A program made the position numbers and the translations under genes. This document shows, piece after piece, positions 11,717 to 22,547 of a stretch of DNA of 64,000 bases. The DNA comes from Cyanodermella asteris (Eukaryota > Ascomycota > Lecanoromycetes > Ostropales > Stictidaceae). Location of the stretch: the NCBI GenBank assembly GCA_900618795.1, contig UYJD01000006.1:850785-914784 (forward strand), read 5' to 3'. The first letter of the stretch is position 1; each line of letters opens with the position of its first letter. Under the pieces are notes generated by a model. That model was not told where the DNA came from and made no database searches. It saw only the letters and a program-made list of their open reading frames with translations.

Positions 11717-12390
11717 TGCATGGCAACGGCAAGGGTCGTAAGAAAGATTATAGAAGATCATGAATAATGTCGAGAGCGCACAGTGACTCGGGCAGGCATG
11801 CGTTAGCAGTCGAAAACATCATCTGTGCTATGCACGTACGCGATGCAAGGGATAAATCGAATCCTTGTCGATTCGAATTTGGCCTTGGAGCTCGCAAAAA
11901 GAACGGACTAGAGCTACGAAAGGGTGTACGGTCAGCGAAGGGCGCAAAGCTTGCATCTATATTTAATAAGTGAAATCACAAGTCGCCAATCTATCGTCGT
12001 CAGCCCTTGGTTCGGTCGCCATCATCTTCAACGGTCTCACGAGGCGCAGTCTGCCTTGGGCCCTGAACCTGCTCTTCACACGCATGATTGGCCGGGATTG
12101 GCCGAGGATTGTGCCAATGACTTGAGAAGCATCAAACCCTGGCCAAACCGCATTTCGTCCAGGATCTGCTTCCTTGTTCTGTCATTGTTTCTCCGTCGTC
12201 GCGTTACTCAGAAACCTTCACTCCCTTTCTGCTCTTCTGTCTCGCACATTCCCGGCCGCCACCCATTCAAAACCCGATTCCGTCCCATATCGCGCGCTTC
12301 ACGTTATCACCCCGCGACCCAACCTCTCCGGAAGCCATCTCCGAACGCGACTCGAACCGCAACGAGCATGAGCATTCCGCGCAGAACACC
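11717..12390. other. Intergenic region, RPN6 3' / BTB gene 5'
   Basis: No supported gene. The right part (about 12160-12390) is pyrimidine-rich with ACCC/CTCC runs, as in many fungal leaders, and probably is the promoter and 5' UTR of the BTB gene. An out-of-frame ATG at 12368 could act as a short upstream ORF start. Confidence 0.45.
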
Positions 12391-14028
12391 ATGGCCGCAT
12401 CGTCAGTTGACCTAACAAACTCGTCCATGGTCTCGCACACCTTCAGCGAACGCGCCCTGCCCATGCGCGCCTCCTCCTCCGTCACCTCGCACAGCTCCCG
12501 CAACACGCGACGGCACCGCAACAGCAGCAGATCGCATCACGGCGGCTCGAGTCATGCGCCGCAGAACGAGTTTCCGAACTTTGTGCATACGGGCGATGTC
12601 GAGATCGTGGTCGCGCTCGACGGACAGGAGAGGAGGTACCTGTTGCACAGGCTGATTCTGTCGCAGTGCTCGGGCTTCTTTGAGACGAGTACGAGCGAGG
12701 AGTGGAGTGGGCCGTTGACGTTGCCTGGGAGGCAGAGTCTGGATCAGGGGTTGTCGGTCATCGGAGAGGAGGGCAAAAGCGATCCGCGCACGAGCTTGCA
12801 GGTTCCGGGCCCGAGAAAGAAGCCGTTTTGGCGTTATGAACTCGATCCTGGGACTGGAGAGGACGATATACCCATGTTGATTCGGAAAAACGGCGACCAG
12901 AGTCTGTTTGGAGGAGCGTCGCCGCAACCTCGACCGCCACCTGCGAGGAGCAAGCCTCCTGCATCGTCCAACGGATTCTTCAGGACAATGGCGGCTATGC
13001 AGTCAGTCGTGCATGTTCCCGGGTCACAATCAACAGTCCAGCAGAGTGAGCCACTGAACGACACGTTACGCGACTACGACAACCTCTTCAGGATATTCTA
13101 CAACTACGCACCAAATCTAGACTCGGTGTCGATCACCGAGGCTTACATTCAATCTAAGACTCTGCTCTGCTTGGCAGACATGCTGGACGCGCTCGAGGTA
13201 GTTGGTCCACGGATTGATCATCATCTGTTGCAATTTCAGTCTCGACTCTGGAAGCAAATTGCGAAGTATCCGCCCTCTTACTTGAAGCTGGGCTACTTGG
13301 CCAAAAGTAAGGCCATATTTTCTGAAGCTCTGACGCATGTGGTCGGACAATGGCCTGCTGGACAGGCACAGCTGCGACACGTCCCGCGTTCGGTCCTGGA
13401 TCTCATCGAGGACAAAGCGGACGACCTGGACGAACTAAGAGCACGACTCGAAGGACAGCTTTTCAGGACAACGCTCGTCTCAGCAAAAGGGGAACGAGCT
13501 AGCCCAATGAATTCAAACTCCCTAGACTGGATGGCCGTTTCATTATTCCGACACTGGCTTGTCGAAAACTTACCTCCACCACCCACACCTATCCTGGCTG
13601 GCCTGGGCACAACGGCGAACCCGAACCCGACCGGACAGAAAAGCGTGACTTTCGACGCCAGCACTGCAAACAGATCAGACTCGCAAGCACTAGGTCCATT
13701 GGTTCCTGGCCAGGTTGCGCCGGTGCCGCGAAGCTCTCTCGTTCCCGCCACCGGTCGTGCTTTCAGACTTTTGGGCCAAGCAGGACAATCGTACTTGCCG
13801 CACGAGGAACTTAAGAAGTACCTCAAGATTCACCTCGACGAGAAGCTGTATGACCGAACGCAGCTCCGACGTTTCGAAAAGAGGATTGATGATCTGAAGC
13901 TTCAAGCTCAGGTCATTATCAAACCTCTGACACGGAATGCCCTGCAGATGGACATCGGTGCACGAGAGGGCGGCGGTCTTGGGTATTTGACCTGCTGTGC
14001 AGTTGGAGAGGGCGAGTGGCCGTGGTAG
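12391..14028 (+). CDS. BTB/POZ-domain protein, fungal, unknown partner
   Basis: One exon, 545 residues. Residues 1-60 are Ser/Arg/His-rich and likely disordered. A BTB first half is at about 66-105 (DVEIVVALDGQERRYLLHR, then SQCSGFFE). It is interrupted by a long Pro/Arg/Ser insertion (~110-215). The rest of the fold appears at about 225-330 (YDNLFRIFYNY, then ITEAYIQSKTLLCLADMLDAL). A Pro-rich linker and a conserved C-terminal helical segment (LPHEELKKYLKIHLDEKLYD) follow. BTB proteins dimerise and may act as Cul3 adaptors, but no Kelch, MATH or other partner domain is visible, so the role is unassigned. The coding region looks intact. Confidence 0.85.
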   Translation: MAASSVDLTNSSMVSHTFSERALPMRASSSVTSHSSRNTRRHRNSSRSHHGGSSHAPQNEFPNFVHTGDVEIVVALDGQERRYLLHRLILSQCSGFFETSTSEEWSGPLTLPGRQSLDQGLSVIGEEGKSDPRTSLQVPGPRKKPFWRYELDPGTGEDDIPMLIRKNGDQSLFGGASPQPRPPPARSKPPASSNGFFRTMAAMQSVVHVPGSQSTVQQSEPLNDTLRDYDNLFRIFYNYAPNLDSVSITEAYIQSKTLLCLADMLDALEVVGPRIDHHLLQFQSRLWKQIAKYPPSYLKLGYLAKSKAIFSEALTHVVGQWPAGQAQLRHVPRSVLDLIEDKADDLDELRARLEGQLFRTTLVSAKGERASPMNSNSLDWMAVSLFRHWLVENLPPPPTPILAGLGTTANPNPTGQKSVTFDASTANRSDSQALGPLVPGQVAPVPRSSLVPATGRAFRLLGQAGQSYLPHEELKKYLKIHLDEKLYDRTQLRRFEKRIDDLKLQAQVIIKPLTRNALQMDIGAREGGGLGYLTCCAVGEGEWPW

Positions 14029-14333
14029 ACTAGCGACTGTGGAAAACATATCAACGCAAAGGAGAGCATTTTCGAGGCTTAGGCATACGGGTTTGGGGAT
14101 TCAGGACTTGCATGGATTGGGATCCGGCGTTTTTGATGGCATGATAATGATGGATAGGATACCCCGAATGATAACGAATACATGATCTTCTCTGTTGCGA
14201 TATTGGATCCCACATTTGAACGTTCTTCTCCACCCTAAATGAGTCCCTGCTTCTCACGACGGTCAGCAAACTTCATTAGGTAATTATCCCTGGACTCAAC
14301 CTCGACGTGCCTTTTCACCCTCTGTCCATTATT
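14029..14333. other. Short intergenic region, convergent 3' ends
   Basis: 305 bases between the BTB gene stop and the stop of the small secreted-protein gene. Nothing recognisable beyond the likely 3' UTRs. Confidence 0.4.
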
Positions 14334-14582
14334 TCAGGGGATAGGGGCCACCAGCAATGCAGCCGCCTTGGCCTGACAAGCACCAAAGGCCGCATTGCAA
14401 CCTACCACCGTAGCAGGCGCCGAAGCCCCCGCAGTCGCACCCCAAGTGGCCCCAGCAGCAGCGTAGTAGGCCATGACGACCGTAGCACACCCAGCTTGAG
14501 CGGCCGCATAAGCCAGAGGACCAGCTTCACAGGCAGGCGCGAGAGCTGCGAGGAGAACCAGGCCCGCCGTGGCGAACTTCAT
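14334..14582 (-). CDS. Small secreted protein, fungal 'zygote-specific protein'-like family
   Basis: Single exon, 82 residues. A signal peptide covers about residues 1-20 (MKFATAGLVLLAALAPACEA). The mature part is Ala/Gly-rich and hydrophobic, with GCATVV, AAGATWG and GCNAAFGAC blocks and a final APIP. From memory this pattern matches small fungal proteins annotated as zygote-specific or cysteine-rich secreted proteins, which usually carry more Cys (for example CACY in place of MAYY here). This copy has only Cys32, Cys62 and Cys69 after the signal peptide. The role is unknown; a surface or secreted effector-like function is possible. Intact start and stop, no intron. Confidence 0.7.
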   Translation of the reverse strand: MKFATAGLVLLAALAPACEAGPLAYAAAQAGCATVVMAYYAAAGATWGATAGASAPATVVGCNAAFGACQAKAAALLVAPIP

Positions 14583-15649
14583 TATCGGTGTCGACGGACA
14601 TGATCTGACTGTTGTCGATAGCTTGGAAACCCGCTTCGACTTTGCGAGGTCTTGGATGTTGAAGGGAGTTGAATGAGAAGGTTACCGATCCCGACTGCTC
14701 GGGAGGGGAGCATCTTTGATATATGCGAAGCTGGTCTGATAGCTGTTCGGCTCAGCCTTGCCCCGCCCTGCGAGCGCCTGGCTGCATCGTTGAAAGAGGT
14801 GTCGTGGGGTTTTCTGTAGACCAATGGTGTCTTGACACAGTGGCCGTGCAGCTGAGATCCGACAGTACTGAGGTTTTGATAGGTGCTGAAGTGAGCTTTT
14901 CGTCTCGTCTCTGAGACGGTGTGCGCGGATTCTTATCTTGCATTCCTGTGACGATCGGAGAACTGCATCCCATGTAGTGTCGCGACTGTCTGACTCATCA
15001 TGGTAGCCCGAGGCTGCGATCTTAAGCGATCTATCCTCCGGGGAGTAGATAGTTGTTGGCCCATCTGATAGCGTGGATGACTGACAAAGAAACAGACAGA
15101 CATGTTTATCTCAATTGTGAATCAAGAATAGTTTGTAGGGGAAATCTTGCAAACGAATTAAGAGGCATGCGCCACATCTGCTGCCTGAGATTCTGTTGAA
15201 CAGAAACAATACGCCAGGGAGAACATTCTCATACATGGGGCAATGAAAACCACCGTGTATGGACTTCTGCTTGTGTGCATCGAATAGGTTGTTTCAAGAT
15301 ATTTCTAGCTTCGCGGACGACGTCTAGCTTGCTCACCGTCTTCATGCGTGATCCGTGCAGAAACGGAAAGAGACTGACGTATTCGTATGACCACAACTAC
15401 TGGAAGAAGTAGCCTCCTGAATTCGACAGGCAGTATCTTCGAATCTACCCAGGTTGATAATGAACGGAGGATTTTGGTAACGACTTTCGTCAAACCGCCG
15501 TGCCCGCCAATGGCGTCATTCCAGCAGACCCGCCGAAGCCGGCCAAAGCTCCCTCGAGCTCCATCTGCAGCATGAAGCTCTCGATGTGATTTTCTTTTTT
15601 CTTTTTCGAAACTCTCATCTATTTGTTTGCCTCACACAGCGAATCCAAG
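14583..15649. other. Intergenic region, divergent promoters
   Basis: 1.07 kb between the small secreted-protein gene and the peroxiredoxin. A TGACTCA (AP-1/Gcn4-like) site sits at 14991-14997. It contains the 27-base repeat relic at 15476-15502. Just before the peroxiredoxin ATG a pyrimidine tract and CACACAG suggest the acceptor of a 5' UTR intron. No gene seen. Confidence 0.45.
15476..15502 (-). repeat. Probable single end of the fold-back/MITE family
   Basis: The reverse complement reads CACGGCGGTTTGACG then AAAGTCGTTACC. It shares GTAACGACTTT (11 bases) and most of CCGCCTTG with the right end of the element at 22827-23046, and in both cases the next bases are CCCG. No partner arm was found upstream, so it is either a broken relic or a chance match. 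Confidence 0.35.
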
Positions 15650-16462
15650 ATGGCAGCATTCGCCTCAAGAACCCTGCCCCGAGTCCTGGCCTCCGCCAGC
15701 CGCGCTTCCATCCGAACACCCCTCCACCCACAACTCACACCAACCATTACCACCCGCTCGCTTCTCCCTTCAACTCGCCGCTCTCTCGCCACCTTCAAAG
15801 ACACCGAGCAACCCCGCCTCCGCCTCGGCTCTCAAGCCCCCAACTTCACCGCCAAAACCACCCACGGCTCCATCGACTTCCACCAATGGCTCGGCTCCAG
15901 CTGGGGCATCCTCTTCTCCCACCCGGCCGACTTCACGCCCGTCTGCACGACCGAGCTCGGCGCCTTTGCGAAGCTGAAATCCGAATTCGACCGCCGAGGC
16001 GTCAAGATGATCGGTCTATCCGCCAACGACCTCGGATCCCACGACAGGTGGATCCGGGACATCAACGAGCTGAGCGAGACGGACCTGCAGTTCCCCATCA
16101 TCGCGGACGCGGAGCGGAAGGTGGCTTGGATGTACGATATGATTGATGAGCAGGATCTGGAGAATGTGGATACCAAGGGGATTGCGTTTACGATTCGGAG
16201 CGTTTTTGTGATTGATCCGGCCAAGAAGATTAGGTTGACGATGATGTATCCGGCGTCGACGGGGAGGAATACGGCGGAGGTGTTGAGGGTGATTGACAGT
16301 TTGCAGCTGGGGGATAAGAAGGGTGTGACGACACCGATTGACTGGCAGAAGGGCGATGATGTTATTGTGCCGCCATCGGTGTCGACCGAGGATGCGAAGA
16401 AGAAGTTCCAGAACGTGAGGGAGTTGAAGCCATACCTTCGGTTCGTGGACAACCCGAGATGA
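15650..16462 (+). CDS. PRX1: Mitochondrial 1-Cys peroxiredoxin (Prx6/Prx1 type)
   Basis: One exon, 270 residues. An Arg/Ser/Thr-rich, acid-poor presequence (about 1-48) predicts mitochondrial import. The thioredoxin-fold domain begins at LRLGSQAPNFTA. The peroxidatic Cys99 lies in HPADFTPVCTTELGAF. I see no other Cys in the protein, so there is no resolving Cys and the 1-Cys class is supported. The C-terminal Prx6-type extension is present (VIVPPSVSTEDAKKKF to the end). It reduces hydroperoxides in the matrix, with glutathione or thioredoxin systems regenerating the Cys. The gene is convergent with SEC24. Confidence 0.93.
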   Translation: MAAFASRTLPRVLASASRASIRTPLHPQLTPTITTRSLLPSTRRSLATFKDTEQPRLRLGSQAPNFTAKTTHGSIDFHQWLGSSWGILFSHPADFTPVCTTELGAFAKLKSEFDRRGVKMIGLSANDLGSHDRWIRDINELSETDLQFPIIADAERKVAWMYDMIDEQDLENVDTKGIAFTIRSVFVIDPAKKIRLTMMYPASTGRNTAEVLRVIDSLQLGDKKGVTTPIDWQKGDDVIVPPSVSTEDAKKKFQNVRELKPYLRFVDNPR

Positions 16463-16671
16463 TCGACGGTGGATGGGAAGACTGTACAATACAAAGCTAG
16501 AGATGTTCTATACATGACAGGACCTGGGTATTCTCGCATGTTTATCTTTGATACTGCCTCAGTCTACGCTTCTACTTCAATATCTACCAGGTAGCCATCA
16601 ATCTGGCAAGCAAAGCCACCAACACCGCGCTTCTGCCTTCTGCCTTCTGCATTGCTTTTGAAAACGACTCA

Positions 16672-19574
16672 TCATGAAAGGACCTTCTCGCGCAGATTGC
16701 CCAGCCATTGCTTGAGACCCGGGCTCTGGTCCGCTCGGTCCTCTACCAATAAGCTGAGAGCCCACTGCTTCAACCCGGGCTCGCCGTCTTCCCGGACGAT
16801 GAACAAATGCGGGATAGTGATGCTTCCGCAGCCCTTAGCTCGGTGATCCCGACTCTTCTCGATCACTGCTCGCACTCTCTCGTTGAAGTCGTTCTCCAAG
16901 ACAGGGAGCGCACCCTTGCCGGTCTTGACCGCATTCTTCTCTTCGACGCCAAAGACGTCTCCTACTAGAGCCGGCACCGCATCACGACCAATCCAGAGGA
17001 ACTGCGTCTGTCCGTCATCGATCAAGTATAGCCCGTAAGGTACGAAGAATTGCGATGTGGCAGGCTGAAGCGGCGGCATGACCAGCTCGCCGGTTTGCGG
17101 GTCTGGAATGCCGGCCGCATCGGGCATGTCGTGGAGTGAGTAAAGGTGTGGGTAGATGTACTGAAGCATCAGGGGCAATGGAAGGGTAGAGAGAAGGCAA
17201 AGGGCTGCCGCGCGCATGTCGCTCGGAATCTGTGCCGATTTCCGAAGGCCGACCTAAGATACAGTTAGTTACTTGAAACAGTCGTATGAAGGTGTGATAC
17301 TCACGTTCTTGATCAGGCCAAGGAAAAGCTGTGGCATGCATCGCAAATTCATCGGGAACTGGAGTCCACCGCCACCCATATTGCCTCCTGCAAGTTCTTT
17401 CCTGTAAGTTTGCAAAAGCTCGATCATCTTGGTCTGGAGAGCATCGCGAGCACCTTCAAGGCTGCCGCCAAGAGCTCGTTCAACAGCCTTATGCGAGTAG
17501 AAGGCAGTGATTGCACCTTGATCTGCGCTTGCGTAAATATCGGCAAGGTTCTGCGTTGTTGGAAGCGCGAGCGTCATGACACGAATCCGGCGCTCGCCGT
17601 TGCACGTTGTGTGGAGGACAGCTGCTTGCATGCATACAACACCCTTTGTAAGACTTTCATCGATAGCGACCTCAACAACATATGCCTGGTCGCGTGGAAA
17701 CGCTGGGAAAGCGCAAAGATCGGAGCTTCGGTTGAAGAAATTGCCATAGAAGCTGTTCATGCGTAGACCGGTCGTGGCGCGAACACGAAGAACAGCCTCA
17801 AGTCCAACTTCAGATGAAAGGAAATCGGAGAATTCCCGGGCAAACTTCATGGCGTCTTCCTGTCGGCCTGCATTCCAGCCAGGATAGAAGTACGTTTGAC
17901 CACCTGTGTAGCGAGGCAAGTTCGACAAACTTGCAACATCCTGATACTGACTCGAGAACAGGAACATGTCAACGCTGACCTGGTTCTTCGAGCATTCCAC
18001 TGCGAAGGATTTGTAGAAGCTATTCGCCGTCGTGAGGAGCTTGCCCTCTCCGCTTGTACCGAGTAACTTCTTATCTTCGCGCATGTCGAGCTTTCCGTCG
18101 CCTGTGTTGGGCAAAGATGCGGTCAAAACAGTAATCTTTCCACCAATGTGTGCGATCAGCTTGTGCCCAGCTCTGAGCGCGGAACCCATACAGTTGCCTG
18201 GGTTTGTAGTGTTCTGAAACATGGACTGAAGCTTGTTGAGGAAGGTTTCGATGTTTGTTCTGCAGTCGGCCAGGGTCACAACCAGATCATTAGGCGTTGG
18301 TAAAAATGGCTCCTCCAAATCACTGACGACCATCATGCTCGGCTCCGTAGCTCCAGAGTCGTCCCGCGGGATAGAGAAGTAGTGTAAGCTGGAATCGACC
18401 GCCATGAAGCCAACACGTGTCCGTTTGTCGGCGTTCGGTATCCTGTCAAGACTCTCAAGGATGCACCTGGCGCTTGTGGCAAGTAGTCCGCTCGCAACCG
18501 ACGCATAGCTGACATCAAAAAGGAAGAGATACACCAGAGGTTGAGGCGGTCGTACCATGTATTCCTGAGGGGCGACAAACTCAACAACAGAGTGATTCAA
18601 CTCCGGTCGTTGCCATCGGTCCATTTGCTTCTGAGCAGCGGCATCCCAGTCGAACGCCTGTGGGACCTCGTTGGAAAGGTTGCACATGTTGCACCTCCAC
18701 CGATGGCCCTGGTCCATGAATGTGACAAAGGGGTTGATGTAGGTCCGACATCTCCTGCATCTTGCAATGACCTGATCTTGGACGATGGGGACAGGGTCCT
18801 CCACATCGTGCAGCGAGGTATAAGGCTGGATGACAAGGGCAAAGGGCAGCTTCGATTTCTTCAGAAGAGAGTATGTGGTCGGGACGGCGTTAATGGTCGA
18901 TCGCATATACTTCGGAGGGCAGTTGGCATGCTCGGATGGAGTGACGCTCGACTGTGATTGAGTTAGCTTTCAACCTCGAATGGACATTGCTTCAGACTCA
19001 CGTTGGGAGGCAGGGCAGCCGCTGGAGGAGGGAAGTCGACGCCGCCATATTCAATATTGGCGTTGAGCAAATCAATTGGGTAAAGGTGGTTTAAAACATG
19101 CCCGCCTCGCTGCTGCTGCTGCTGTTGCGCTCCGCCCATGGACATTTGTCCCATCCCCTGGGTTATGCCTCCCACTCCAGGTGCCTGTGGAGGAGGCGCA
19201 GCGTATCCGGCATTCTCTGTCCCATATCCAACCTGAGGACCGGTGCCAGGCTGATAGGACTGTTGTGGGGTCTGCGCCTGAGGAGCATACCCTTGTTCGT
19301 AGCCGGGTTGAGGATATGCTTGAGTCGCTGGCTGTCCGTACGCAGGCTGAGCTTGCTGCGCAGGATAGCCTTCATATCCAGGTTGCTGACCTGGCCCCGG
19401 GTATGCAGCTCCCCCTTGTGGTGGCACGTTACCGCCAAACTCATAGGCCTGCCCAGCATATTGCCTCTTCTTGCGGCCAGCCTGTCCGGCGGGGGCTGGG
19501 GTTCCGCTAGGTTGTGGTGATGTGGTTCCCTCTGAAGGCGGCTGCTGCTGAGGAAAGCCACCTTGTTGCGCCAT
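16672..19574 (-). CDS. SEC24: COPII coat cargo-selection subunit Sec24
   Basis: Three exons, 19002-19574, 17305-18951 and 16672-17253, both introns phase 0 (50 and 51 bases), 933 residues. The N-terminus is Gln/Pro/Gly-rich ([16 protein letters not shown]), as in other Sec24 proteins. A zinc finger has Cys256, Cys259, Cys278 and Cys281. The trunk domain follows ([18 protein letters not shown] region), then beta-sandwich and helical parts. The gelsolin-like C-terminal domain includes [18 protein letters not shown]. Sec24 pairs with Sec23 on ER exit sites and binds cargo sorting signals. Splice junctions join conserved text on both sides ([13 protein letters not shown] and [13 protein letters not shown]), so the model is firm. 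Confidence 0.95.
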
Positions 19575-20995
19575 GATTGCGGGGCGTATTGCAATTCGTA
19601 GCGGAGGATGATGCTGGGAATGTGTCTCGATGCCGCTAAATGCGGGTGTGGAAATGCCAAGCGTGCGGCGACGTCGACTAGCTCCGACTTCACTTGCGCC
19701 TCGATGGCTTCGGTGCTGTTGAATCTTCCCCAGCTTCTCCTTAGAACAACAGTCTACTATTGTCTCTGGTCCAGTGCCCGAGGTCGATCAAGGTAGTATC
19801 AAAGTACAGAAGCACGTACACCGAGCATGCTTAAACAATGTTGGCGCAAATGCGATCGATGTTAAGCCAAGTGTCACTATCTGGGTCTTTGCCTGATGCC
19901 TGGACGTCCGCAGCATCCTTTTATCAGCTGATTTGCGGATACGATTAGCCCACGTAGCACTGCTGGGCTATCAACTGACGTGGAACTAGGTTGGAGTACC
20001 CATACAGTCCTCGGCAAACCGCGCAAGAGGAAAGTCCCTAGATATCCTGAAGCTTTGACTCAATATTGGCGAGCAGCATAGGCGAAGAGGAATCGGTCAC
20101 TCTACGAGCAGCAACCTGATGCCGGCGGGACTTTACTTCGCCGTCCCAGACTAATGAGATGGCGTATACCAAGTGTGCATATGAGTACGAAGCAGTGAAA
20201 CGTCGGACTCTCAGCTAGGCAAGTAGGCCAACACTCTACAGCCAGCACTTGGGTGCTCACTCGAAGTCATCTTAATGTCCTTGCAATAACCGTGGAGGTG
20301 TCAGTTTCTTATCGGATTCCGCTCTCCTACGGCGCGAACGAGAAATACATCTAATGCATAGCCAAAACTTCGCATCTCCGTTACCAGATTGTGAACGAGC
20401 GAGACTAGGAGAGAAACGGATTCGAAAGAGCAATGTGAAAGGTCACTGCTATTTCGAGTTCGATACTGCATACCTCGAATGTAAGATGAGCTCACTGTTG
20501 CCTATAAGGGCCGTGGGAGGCTCCTTACCTAGGCCGTCTCGAGTCAAAGCTGACGGAGACGCCGTGTTGGTTGATGGAGCGAGCTTCATGATGGCAATTA
20601 CAATAAATGCTTCTGTTCGTAATCTGTTGTACGTACCGGTACGTCGAGGTCGCTCAGGAGATGGAAGACTCTACCTAATGTTTCAATACAATTTGAGTAG
20701 TCTATGCTATCGTACACCAATACATCTCCATCCGACACCAAGTGCCGAAGGTCTCGCTGGCAAGCACACATGTGATATGTCCAGATGATCTTACCGTCCC
20801 TAAACACCAAAATCTTTCGTGCATTGCCAATCAATCTGGCGTAGCGCTTTATGCTTTAGTTGTCACGTGCCATTAGATTACTAATGTATGAGGCTCACGA
20901 TCTACGTGCTCCTCACGTGATTTTGCTGGTTGATCTCATGCCCCAGAGCCCAAGCATTCTCTTTCAGCATTACCCAAGTACAATGTGAAGCTGAA
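19575..20995. other. Intergenic region with SEC24 and APH-like promoters
   Basis: 1.4 kb with only short ORFs and no recognisable domain. A perfect 14-base palindrome (ACGTACCGGTACGT) is at 20631-20644, which chance could explain. No TATA box or repeat stands out. Confidence 0.45.
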
Positions 20996-21886
20996 ATGGA
21001 CCTCTCCACTACGTACGTCCCCCCTCCGGATGATACAGAAACCCAACATGAAGGCACCAGCCACCTAGCAGTTAAGAACACCCTCATCCGCCGTTTCCTT
21101 ACTCTTCTCGCCCTGAAATCAACCTCTCGACTGTACCGGCGTGATGGGCCATGCTTTCCTATTTCCAGAAACCTAATTGTCAAGAAGAGCCCGTGGACTC
21201 ATCTGACTGAAGCCGCGACGTTGAAATTCATCGCTGCGAACACGTCGGTCCCTGTTCCTCGAGTACATTGCGCCTTTGTTCACAAAAACACGGCATACAT
21301 CGTTATGCAGCGTATTCAGGGTGTGTCTATTGCAGCTGCATGGCCTTCACTTTCTAACAGCCAGCGTTCTTCGGTCTGCAAGCAACTCCGGGCCATGTTT
21401 GCCGAGGTTCGCGCTCTTTCGCCTCCCAATGGCGGCGTTCAAAGCTGCATCGGTGGCTCATTACGCGACTCACGAATTCCTCGCTCGCGTCCGCGCTTCG
21501 GTCCCTTCGATAGCATCCTGGAGTTTCATTCGTGGCTGCGGGAGGGCGTACAGCGGGAGGATCATGCCGTCGATGCCTTTGAGAACAGTCAGGACTGGCA
21601 TGACATGCAGGCGATGATAGCAAGGCAGGATGGACAGTGGCCACCGCCCCTGTTTACGCACGGCGACTTGAACCCGTTCAACATCTTTGTGTCGGGGGAT
21701 CAAGTTGTTGGGATCATCGACTGGGAGTTTGCGGGATGGTACCCGGTGTACTGGGAGTACACCGCAGCCTGGTATGGGAATCGGATACGCAGGTTCTGGC
21801 AGGATGTGTTACCCGAATTCTTAGATGTGTATCCAGAAGATCTAGATATGGAGATCACACGACAGAAGTGGTGGGGAGATCTGTAA
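20996..21886 (+). CDS. APH-family phosphotransferase-like protein
   Basis: Single exon, 296 residues from the first in-frame ATG (MDLSTTYVPPPDDTE). The protein has the aminoglycoside/choline kinase fold signature. The catalytic loop is HGDLNPFN (His222, Asp224, Asn229 region) and the metal-binding motif is GIIDWEFAG (Asp249). The N-lobe block ATLKFIAANTSVPVPRVHCAF is typical of the many fungal paralogues. These proteins are ATP-dependent kinases of small molecules, but the substrate of most fungal members is unknown; clinical antibiotic resistance should not be inferred. It ends 72 bases from the convergent neighbour. It sits at the start of the accessory-looking stretch. Confidence 0.85.
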   Translation: MDLSTTYVPPPDDTETQHEGTSHLAVKNTLIRRFLTLLALKSTSRLYRRDGPCFPISRNLIVKKSPWTHLTEAATLKFIAANTSVPVPRVHCAFVHKNTAYIVMQRIQGVSIAAAWPSLSNSQRSSVCKQLRAMFAEVRALSPPNGGVQSCIGGSLRDSRIPRSRPRFGPFDSILEFHSWLREGVQREDHAVDAFENSQDWHDMQAMIARQDGQWPPPLFTHGDLNPFNIFVSGDQVVGIIDWEFAGWYPVYWEYTAAWYGNRIRRFWQDVLPEFLDVYPEDLDMEITRQKWWGDL

Positions 21887-21958
21887 AATGCGAGTGCGGT
21901 TTCATCATGCTGAAGGTCACGTCCTAAAAGCGCGCAACTGCGTCTCCTGAGTTCGATT

Positions 21959-22547
21959 TCACGCCACCATTTCTTTATCTTCAAGCATGTCCCATGTAGG
22001 TTTTGGCTTGAGTAGAAGATCTGCCGTGTCGTATCTGCCGTCAGCTGTCTTTTGCGCCACGTAACTACGCGCCAGCGCCTCGATCCGATTCCAGTCCAGC
22101 TGCGCAGTCCCAACTGCCTTGCCATCGTCGGCCTTGAGTCGCTCCAGGACCTGCCGAACCCACGTGCGGCAACGCCAATTGGGATCATTTTGTATGACAG
22201 GGACGCACCGGATGATCGCAATCAGTCGGGCCTCGTCCTCAACTTTAGCGATCACGATACGCGCTAGCAGACTGTTGGTATTTTGCACATTGGCAAGCTG
22301 GTTCTCTTCATAGACCCAACCAACGCCGCGGTCGCGTAAAGCTGTATTTTTCACATGGAAACGGGTTCCGGGAACGTTGGCCTGTTTCTCGATCTTTGGG
22401 CCCATCAGGAAACCCCAGTGGAATCTGAAGAACATTAATTCCGATAAAGGAGGGCTGGGACGGCTGTCAAACTTACTTTCGCTCTTCGTTGTTCACGACA
22501 CCACTCGGGTACAACGCTACGTAAAGTCGGCGTTTATTAGAGACCAT
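21959..22547 (-). CDS. Small conserved fungal protein of unknown function (DUF6914-like)
   Basis: Two exons, 22477-22547 and 21959-22424, joined by a 52-base GTAAGT..CAG intron, 178 residues. It begins MVSNKRRLYVALYPSGVV; after the splice it reads NNEERK then FHWGFLMGPK. This 'RLYVALYPSG...FHWGFLMGPK' start with 'GTRFHVKN' matches a widespread fungal family that I recall as DUF6914; the number should be verified. No catalytic motif, signal peptide or membrane segment is seen. The function is unknown. Without the first exon the protein would lack its conserved N-terminus, so the spliced model is preferred. Confidence 0.8.

Noticed and set aside
12412-12927. A 171-residue minus-strand ORF opposite the BTB gene.
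   Set aside because: It is antisense to a strong coding frame with a clear BTB fold; very Arg-rich, as expected of a shadow of GC-rich coding DNA.
20631-20644. A perfect 14-base palindrome, ACGTACCGGTACGT, as a possible operator.
   Set aside because: A few perfect 14-base palindromes are expected by chance in 64 kb, and no second copy or gene context supports a role.
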